Source of the DNA: Eubacteriales bacterium
GTDB lineage: Bacteria; Bacillota; Clostridia; Lachnospirales; Lachnospiraceae
Assembly (NCBI GenBank): GCA_030536575.1
Contig: JAUNPS010000006.1
Location: 62,001 to 126,000, forward strand
DNA length: 64,000 nt
Reading direction: 5' to 3'
Position numbers and translations under genes: made by a program. Below, piece by piece: positions 59,022 to 64,000 of this stretch. The notes under the pieces were generated by a model. The model did no database searches and was not told the DNA's origin. It was given only the letters and a program-made list of their open reading frames with translations. Positions within the stretch are counted from its first letter, which is position 1. Each line of letters begins with the position of its first letter.

Positions 59022-60743
59022 ATGAAAAAACTGCACAACTTCTTACTGCCTATACTCCTGCTCCTTCTGCTGTCAGCCGCTTCCGCCTGCGCCGAAGAGT
59101 CCCACCCCATCGCTGCTGTCAACTCCTCCTACGAAGACCTGCTCACGTCCTCAGACCTTCTGACTCTTGACCAGGCTTCCGAAGACGCAGCCAACGCACG
59201 CTCCCTCACCCAAATTCCCTCCTTCAGTACCCAGTCTGCGGCATCCGACTACCTAAAGGAGCAAATGCTGTCCCGCGAAACCCTGGTCACCTTCTGTCTG
59301 GTGTCCTCCTCTGCCATTGCAGATATGCAAACCACCATATCGGATCTGATTTACAGTACCATGGAATACAGCTCCGCCAGTGCTCCGGATGAAGGGGATT
59401 ATCTTCGCTGGCATTACGGCGGTTACCATGGAAATTATGAGCACACGCAGTCCGGCTCCACTCACCGCTATACCATAACTCTGGCCCTTACTTACTTTTC
59501 CACTGCCGCTCAGGAAAAAAAGCTCACCACAGATTTAAAAAAACTGATGACTTCCCTGTCCCTGACCGGTAAAAGCGACTTTGAAAAAACAAAAATCATT
59601 TATGATTACGTAACCAGCCATGTCACCTACGACTACGCTGGCCTGAAGGATTCCACTCTCGGCAAATTCAGCGCTTACAATGCCTTCGAAAAAGGCACTG
59701 CTGTCTGCCAGGGCTACGCCAGCCTCCTCTACCGCATGCTGCGCATGGCCGGTCTCCAGACCCGTTTCATCTCCGGAGACGGCGGCGGCGAACGCCATGG
59801 CTGGAATATTGTCCAAATCGGCAGCTCCTGCTATAACCTGGACAGCACCTGGGACAGCAGCTCCGGAAAGACTACTTACAACTACTTTTTAAAGAGCGAC
59901 GCGGATTTTGTCAATCATGTCCGCGACGCGAAATACCGGACTACGCAGTTTTACAAAGAGTATCCCATGTCTTCCGCCTCCTACGACCTGGAAGGCACCC
60001 ACGAGCACACATGGGCCAGCACCTACACCACAGATGTGGCGGCGACTTGTACCTCCGCTGGAAGTTCTTCCAAACACTGTACCATCTGCGGCGCAAGCAA
60101 TGCTTCTACCTCCCGCACCCTGAAAAAGCTTTCCCACAGCTACGGAAGCTGGACAACCACCAAACAGGCGACCATCTTTTCCACCGGAACCAAAACCCGC
60201 ACCTGTAAACTGTGCGGCGCAGCACAGGCCAAAAAAATCGCGAAAAAGACGGCAAAAGTCACCTTAAACGCATCTTCCGTCACCATGCAGGTGGGGCAGA
60301 AGACCACTGCAATCCAAATCAAAACCAAGACCTCCGGCGATGTGATCAGCAAATGGACTTCTTCCAACACGTCCGTTGCTGCGGTTCAGGCCAAAACCGG
60401 GAAAATCAAAGCGCTGAAAACAGGCACCACCCGCATTACCCTCACGATGAAAAGCGGCGCGACTGCCTCCGTCCTGGTAAAAGTTCAGAAAAGTACCGTA
60501 AAGACCACAAAACTCGCCCTGAACAAAAAGTCCCTGACGCTGAAAAAAGGGAAAAAATACACCCTTACCATCACGCGCACACCGCTTACCGCAAACGATA
60601 AGCTCACGTATTCTTCTTCCAAGCCCGGCGTGGCAAAGGTAAGCTCCAAAGGTGTTATCACCGCCCTTTCAAGCGGGAAGACGATCATCAAAGTCAAAAG
60701 CGCGAGCGGAAAAATTGCAAAATGTAAAGTTACGGTTCCCTGA
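59022..60743 (+). CDS. Secreted transglutaminase-like protein with Big_2 domains
   Basis: 573 aa. Signal peptide MKKLHNFLLPILLLLLLS with cleavage near residue 24. A transglutaminase-like domain (about residues 190-310) has Cys in KGTAVCQGYASLLYRML, His in GERHGWNIVQI and Asp in YNLDSTWD. Two short CxxC segments follow (SKHCTICGASN and TRTCKLCGAAQ), then two group-2 bacterial Ig-like domains (about residues 405-573; KVTLNASSVTMQVGQK and KLALNKKSLTLKKGKKY). Probably acts on the cell surface as a protease or crosslinker. ATG with TGGAGG. Confidence 0.87.
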   Translation: MKKLHNFLLPILLLLLLSAASACAEESHPIAAVNSSYEDLLTSSDLLTLDQASEDAANARSLTQIPSFSTQSAASDYLKEQMLSRETLVTFCLVSSSAIADMQTTISDLIYSTMEYSSASAPDEGDYLRWHYGGYHGNYEHTQSGSTHRYTITLALTYFSTAAQEKKLTTDLKKLMTSLSLTGKSDFEKTKIIYDYVTSHVTYDYAGLKDSTLGKFSAYNAFEKGTAVCQGYASLLYRMLRMAGLQTRFISGDGGGERHGWNIVQIGSSCYNLDSTWDSSSGKTTYNYFLKSDADFVNHVRDAKYRTTQFYKEYPMSSASYDLEGTHEHTWASTYTTDVAATCTSAGSSSKHCTICGASNASTSRTLKKLSHSYGSWTTTKQATIFSTGTKTRTCKLCGAAQAKKIAKKTAKVTLNASSVTMQVGQKTTAIQIKTKTSGDVISKWTSSNTSVAAVQAKTGKIKALKTGTTRITLTMKSGATASVLVKVQKSTVKTTKLALNKKSLTLKKGKKYTLTITRTPLTANDKLTYSSSKPGVAKVSSKGVITALSSGKTIIKVKSASGKIAKCKVTVP

Positions 60744-60810
60744 CCCGCCGATTAAGGCCAACAGGATAAACTTAGAGAAATTGAAAAAGAATTAAAAGAG
60801 CAGATTTCGA

Positions 60811-60860
60811 CGAAAATGCCCTTTCCCTTTTACAGGGAGATTGTGGCATTTTCGTTTTTA
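60811..60860 (+). terminator. Terminator of the transglutaminase gene
   Basis: Perfect arms CGAAAATGCC (60811-60820) and GGCATTTTCG (60845-60854) followed by TTTTTA. Confidence 0.8.
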
Positions 60861-60930
60861 TCTGCTCTTTTGTCTGGTTAAAATTTACTCTTCGGTTTCG
60901 AATGCTGCACAGAGAAAATGGTTTATTTTC

Positions 60931-61416
60931 TCATTTCTGATTAATATAATTAACCAATCCTTCAGCCGCAATAATCTTCTGCATAAACTCCGGAAACGCC
61001 TGCCCCTTAAAGCTCGTCCCCTTCGTCCTGTCATAAATCATCCCGCTGTCAAAGTCGATCTCCACTTCATCCCCGGCGTCAATCCCCTTCGCCGCCTCCG
61101 GGCACTCAATAATCGGCAGCCCGATATTAATCGCATTCCGGTAAAAAATCCGCGCAAACGTCTCCGCGATCACACAGCTCACCCCAGCCGCCTTAATCGC
61201 AATCGGCGCATGCTCCCTGGACGAACCGCATCCGAAATTCTTTTCCGCTACAATAATATCGCCCTTCTGCACCTTCTGCACGAATTCCTTATCAATATCC
61301 TCCATGCAATGGGTCGCCAGCTCCGCTGGATCCGAGGAATTCAGATAGCGCGCAGGAATGATCACATCCGTGTCTACATTATCACCATATTTAAAAACTC
61401 TGCCTTTTGCCTGCAT
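60931..61416 (-). CDS. leuD: 3-isopropylmalate dehydratase small subunit
   Basis: 161 aa. The swivel domain of the aconitase superfamily: [62 protein letters not shown]. With LeuC it isomerises 2- and 3-isopropylmalate. It starts 12 nt after the leuC stop with AGGAGG. A homoaconitase or methylaspartate-type substrate cannot be excluded from sequence, but leuA and ilvC support leucine synthesis. Confidence 0.94.
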   Translation of the reverse strand: MQAKGRVFKYGDNVDTDVIIPARYLNSSDPAELATHCMEDIDKEFVQKVQKGDIIVAEKNFGCGSSREHAPIAIKAAGVSCVIAETFARIFYRNAINIGLPIIECPEAAKGIDAGDEVEIDFDSGMIYDRTKGTSFKGQAFPEFMQKIIAAEGLVNYINQK

Positions 61417-61428
61417 TTCCTTTTCCTC

Positions 61429-62697
61429 CTATAATCCCAGTTCCGCCGGCGCGGAAATTTTCCCGGTTACGGCGCTCGCCGCTGCTACCGCCGGACTTGC
61501 CAGATAAACTTCCGAATCCACATGTCCCATACGGCCCACGAAATTCCGGTTCGTCGTCGAAATACAGCGCTCACCCGCCGCCAGAATTCCCATATAGCCG
61601 CCCAGACACGGGCCGCAGGTGGGCGTACTCACCACAGCGCCTGCCTCGATAAAGGTCTCCAGCAGCCCCTCCCGCATTGCCTGCAGATAAATCTTCTGCG
61701 TAGCAGGAATCACGATACAGCGGACACCTTTTTTCACTTTTCTGCCCTTTAAAATCTCGGCCGCGCAGCGCAGGTCATCGATCCGGCCATTCGTACAGGA
61801 GCCGATCACCGCCTGGTCGATCACGACGTCTTCCGCAATCTCATCGATCGTCTTCGTATTCTCCGGCAGATGCGGGAATGCGATCGTCGGCTTCAACGCG
61901 CTCAGGTCAATCGTATATTCCGCCTCATAAACCGCGTCCGGATCCGCCTCATACTTCGTGTAAGCGCGCTTGCTGTGCTCTTTCATGTAAGCTTCCGTCA
62001 GCTCGTCTACCGGGAAAATGCCGTTCTTTCCGCCTGCCTCAATGGCCATATTCGCAATGGTAAAGCGGTCGTCCATCGTCAAATTGGCAACGCCTTCCCC
62101 GACAAATTCCATGGATTTATAAAGGGCGCCGTCCACGCCGATCATCCCAATAATATGCAGGATCACATCTTTTCCGCTGACCCATTTGGAAGGCTTTCCA
62201 ACCAGGTTAAATTTGATGGCCGACGGCACTTTAAACCAGGCCTTTCCGGTGGCCATCCCGGCCGCCATATCCGTACTTCCAACGCCCGTGGAAAACGCCC
62301 CCAGCGCACCGTAGGTACAGGTGTGGGAATCCGCGCCGATCACCACGTCTCCGGCCACCGTCAGGCCTTTTTCCGGCAGCAGCGCATGCTCGATCCCCAT
62401 CTCTCCGACGTCGAAATAATTCGTAATGTCGTGGCGACAGGCAAATTCGCGGACGCATTTACAATGTTCTGCGGATTTAATGTCCTTGTTCGGGATAAAA
62501 TGATCCATCACCAGCGCGATCTTCTCTTTGTCAAACACGGCGTCCGACTTAAATTTATCCATTTCATGAATCGCCACCGGGGAGGTAATGTCATTTCCCA
62601 GTACCAGATCCAGATCCGCCTCAATCAGCTGTCCCGCCTCCACAGAGGGCAGGCCGGCATGGGCGGCCAGAATTTTCTGTGTCATTGTCATACCCAT
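61429..62697 (-). CDS. leuC: 3-isopropylmalate dehydratase large subunit
   Basis: 422 aa, the shorter LeuC type. Aconitase-fold with [4Fe-4S] ligands: Cys in [19 protein letters not shown] and CGPC in [16 protein letters not shown], plus [16 protein letters not shown]. Partner of LeuD. Start ATG 62697 with AAGGAGGAATACC. A TATAAT with TGC extension lies at 62742-62737 but no good -35, consistent with activation by the divergent LysR. Confidence 0.95.
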   Translation of the reverse strand: MGMTMTQKILAAHAGLPSVEAGQLIEADLDLVLGNDITSPVAIHEMDKFKSDAVFDKEKIALVMDHFIPNKDIKSAEHCKCVREFACRHDITNYFDVGEMGIEHALLPEKGLTVAGDVVIGADSHTCTYGALGAFSTGVGSTDMAAGMATGKAWFKVPSAIKFNLVGKPSKWVSGKDVILHIIGMIGVDGALYKSMEFVGEGVANLTMDDRFTIANMAIEAGGKNGIFPVDELTEAYMKEHSKRAYTKYEADPDAVYEAEYTIDLSALKPTIAFPHLPENTKTIDEIAEDVVIDQAVIGSCTNGRIDDLRCAAEILKGRKVKKGVRCIVIPATQKIYLQAMREGLLETFIEAGAVVSTPTCGPCLGGYMGILAAGERCISTTNRNFVGRMGHVDSEVYLASPAVAAASAVTGKISAPAELGL

Positions 62698-62736
62698 CTT
62701 GGTATTCCTCCTTAACTTCCCTTTCTGATATCTTGC

Positions 62737-62792
62737 ATTATAGCACAGGCAGAGATATAATAGAAATACATATTATGAATATTTACTATAAT
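62737..62792. promoter_or_regulatory. Divergent leuC/lysR control region
   Basis: Minus strand TGC-TATAAT (62742-62737) for leuC without a -35; plus strand TATAAT (62787-62792) for the LysR gene. AT-rich imperfect dyads with T-N11-A pattern (ATATTATGAATATTTACTAT) lie between, as LysR sites do. Confidence 0.6.
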
Positions 62793-62812
62793 TTAAAGTT
62801 ATGGAGGAAACA

Positions 62813-63712
62813 ATGGAATCCAACCTGTCATCCTATCGCATTTTTTATACCGTTGCCACGGAAGGGAACATTTCCAGGGCCGCGGAGCGCCTGTTCATCA
62901 GCCAGCCCGCTATCAGCAAATCCATCCGAAAGCTGGAAGAATCCCTGGAAACCACCCTCTTCCTGCGAAATTCCAGAGGCGTCCAGCTCACCGAAGAAGG
63001 AAAAATCCTCTTTGACCACGTAAAAGAAGCCTTCCACACCCTCCGTCTGGGGGAGGAAGAGCTTCGCCAGATCCACACTCTCGGCATCGGCCACCTGCGC
63101 ATCGGCGTCAGCACGACCCTGTGCAAATACCTGCTGCTGCCCTACCTGAAGCCCTTTATCCAGGCCTTCCCGCACGTGCGGATTACCATTTTCTGTCAGT
63201 CCACCGCGCACACGCTCAACCTTCTGAAAGAGGAAAAGATCGATGTGGGGCTTGTGGGAACACCCTCGCATACGGGCCCCTTTTCTTTCGAATCCCTTGG
63301 CAGCATTGAAGACATTTTTGTGGCGACGCCGCAATATCTGGAGAATCTGAACCTCCGGAAAAATTCCGGCGAAACCGTCTTCGACTCGGCGACCCTGATG
63401 CTTCTGGATCGGGAAAACCTGACTCGGCAGTACATTGATACCTATCTGCAGAACAACCGCCTGCATCCGAACAATGTGCTCGAAGTTTCGACAATGGATC
63501 TTCTGATTGATTTTGCGAAAATCGGTTTGGGTGTGGCCTGCGTGATCCGTGATTTCGTGCGGCCGGAGCTTGAACGGGAGGAATTGGTGGAGATTCCGCT
63601 GCCTGTGGCGATTCCGGAACGGGAAGTGGGATTTCTTTATGGAACGCTGGAGCTGCGAAATCCGGCGCTGAAGGATTTTTTGAAATTTTGCAGGAATTAT
63701 CCGAAAAGCTGA
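62813..63712 (+). CDS. LysR-family regulator beside leuCD
   Basis: 299 aa. N-terminal winged helix (YRIFYTVATEGNISRAAERLFISQPAISKSIRKLEESLETTLFLRNSRGVQLTEEG) and a two-lobed effector domain (HLRIGVSTTLCKYLLLPYLKPFIQAFPHVRITI...). Start MESNLSS with TGGAGG; an ATG 12 nt earlier overlaps this ribosome binding site. Divergent from leuCD, as for a LeuO/IlvY-like activator responding to a pathway intermediate; the effector is not known. Confidence 0.93.
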   Translation: MESNLSSYRIFYTVATEGNISRAAERLFISQPAISKSIRKLEESLETTLFLRNSRGVQLTEEGKILFDHVKEAFHTLRLGEEELRQIHTLGIGHLRIGVSTTLCKYLLLPYLKPFIQAFPHVRITIFCQSTAHTLNLLKEEKIDVGLVGTPSHTGPFSFESLGSIEDIFVATPQYLENLNLRKNSGETVFDSATLMLLDRENLTRQYIDTYLQNNRLHPNNVLEVSTMDLLIDFAKIGLGVACVIRDFVRPELEREELVEIPLPVAIPEREVGFLYGTLELRNPALKDFLKFCRNYPKS

Positions 63713-63735
63713 CATTGCAGAAGTGCGCTTTCCAT

Positions 63736-63785
63736 AAAAACAGAGGCCGTGAAGAAATGCAGGAAATTCCGCATTTCTCACAGCC
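63736..63785 (-). terminator. Terminator of ilvC
   Basis: Minus strand GGCTGTGAGAAATGC pairs with GCATTTCTTCACGGCC, followed by TCTGTTTTT. Confidence 0.75.
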
Positions 63786-63809
63786 CCTGGCTAAGTCAGG
63801 TCAATGAAA

Positions 63810-64000
63810 TTAGTTATTGATCAGCTTATTCTCGTCGTTCCAGCTGTACAGCTTCCGCAGCTCTGCACCTACGGCCTCTGCCTGATGCTCCGCCTGATTT
63901 CTTCTCATCGCGCGGAAGGACGGGCAGCCAGCCTGGTTTTCAAGCAGCCAGTTCTTTGCAAACGTACCGTCCTGGATATCGCTCAGAATCTGCTTCATCG
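63810..64000 (-). CDS. ilvC: Ketol-acid reductoisomerase, C-terminal part (cut by window)
   Basis: The visible last 60-odd residues ([53 protein letters not shown]) match the C-terminal domain of class I IlvC, the NADPH enzyme of valine, isoleucine and leucine synthesis. The rest lies beyond 64000. It is convergent with the LysR gene and shares the leucine theme of leuCD. Confidence 0.85.
   Translation of the reverse strand, partial: MKQILSDIQDGTFAKNWLLENQAGCPSFRAMRRNQAEHQAEAVGAELRKLYSWNDENKLINN

Overview
The window is a low-to-moderate-GC Gram-positive chromosome segment, most likely from a spore-forming Clostridia of the Lachnospiraceae type. The evidence is T-box leaders on pheST and leuA, AGGAGG-type ribosome binding sites, sporulation-linked genes (SpoIID/LytB, PdaA, SleB-like, SPL-like radical SAM), a Firmicutes 6S RNA, and Lachnospiraceae-style surface domains (YARHG, Big_2 with CxxC ribbons). 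No prophage, integron, transposase or rRNA operon was seen. Most genes lie on the minus strand.

Layout. 1-600: a one-peptide holin-like type I toxin locus with a divergent candidate antitoxin RNA. 600-6100: pheS-pheT-histidine phosphatase-queA behind a T-box. 6.1-12.5 kb: first copy of a structured dispersed repeat, hflK-hflC, a yihY/spoIID-like pair, galM and the 6S RNA gene. 12.5-20 kb: citrate synthase 1, an unknown exported protein, a two-component system, thrC and a SleB hydrolase. 20-29 kb: ferritin-like protein, leuA behind a T-box, radical SAM protein, a MarR-controlled heterodimeric ABC exporter, and tRNA-Val and tRNA-Pro. 29-36 kb: small unknown genes, rlmD, pcrA, a DUF1836 regulator, a YerC-type TrpR-like regulator and a PHP phosphatase. 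36-43.8 kb: MarR-MATE operon, an orphan substrate-binding lipoprotein, a LacI/GH13 sugar locus and a MocR regulator. 43.8-50 kb: glnS and the ldt-sfsA-mutY-glycosyltransferase operon. 50-56 kb: cell-wall amidases, bioY under a BirA operator, a GNAT fusion, a triple-YARHG protein and an amidase/beta-lactamase-like fusion. 56-61 kb: MarR-citrate synthase 2, pdaA and a transglutaminase surface protein. 61-64 kb: leuCD with a divergent LysR, and the 3' end of ilvC.

Themes. Branched-chain amino acid synthesis (leuA, leuC, leuD, ilvC) is spread over two loci with different control, T-box versus LysR. Cell-wall remodelling genes are unusually dense: two amidases, an L,D-transpeptidase, a SleB hydrolase, SpoIID/LytB and PdaA. 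Operators can be read directly for BirA, LacI and several MarR systems.

The most unusual feature is a roughly 143-bp dispersed repeat. It has four full or near-full copies and one remnant, each full copy made of three nested hairpins. It sits between tandem genes, supplies stop codons or C-terminal tails to three proteins, and twice abuts the promoter of a T-box operon.
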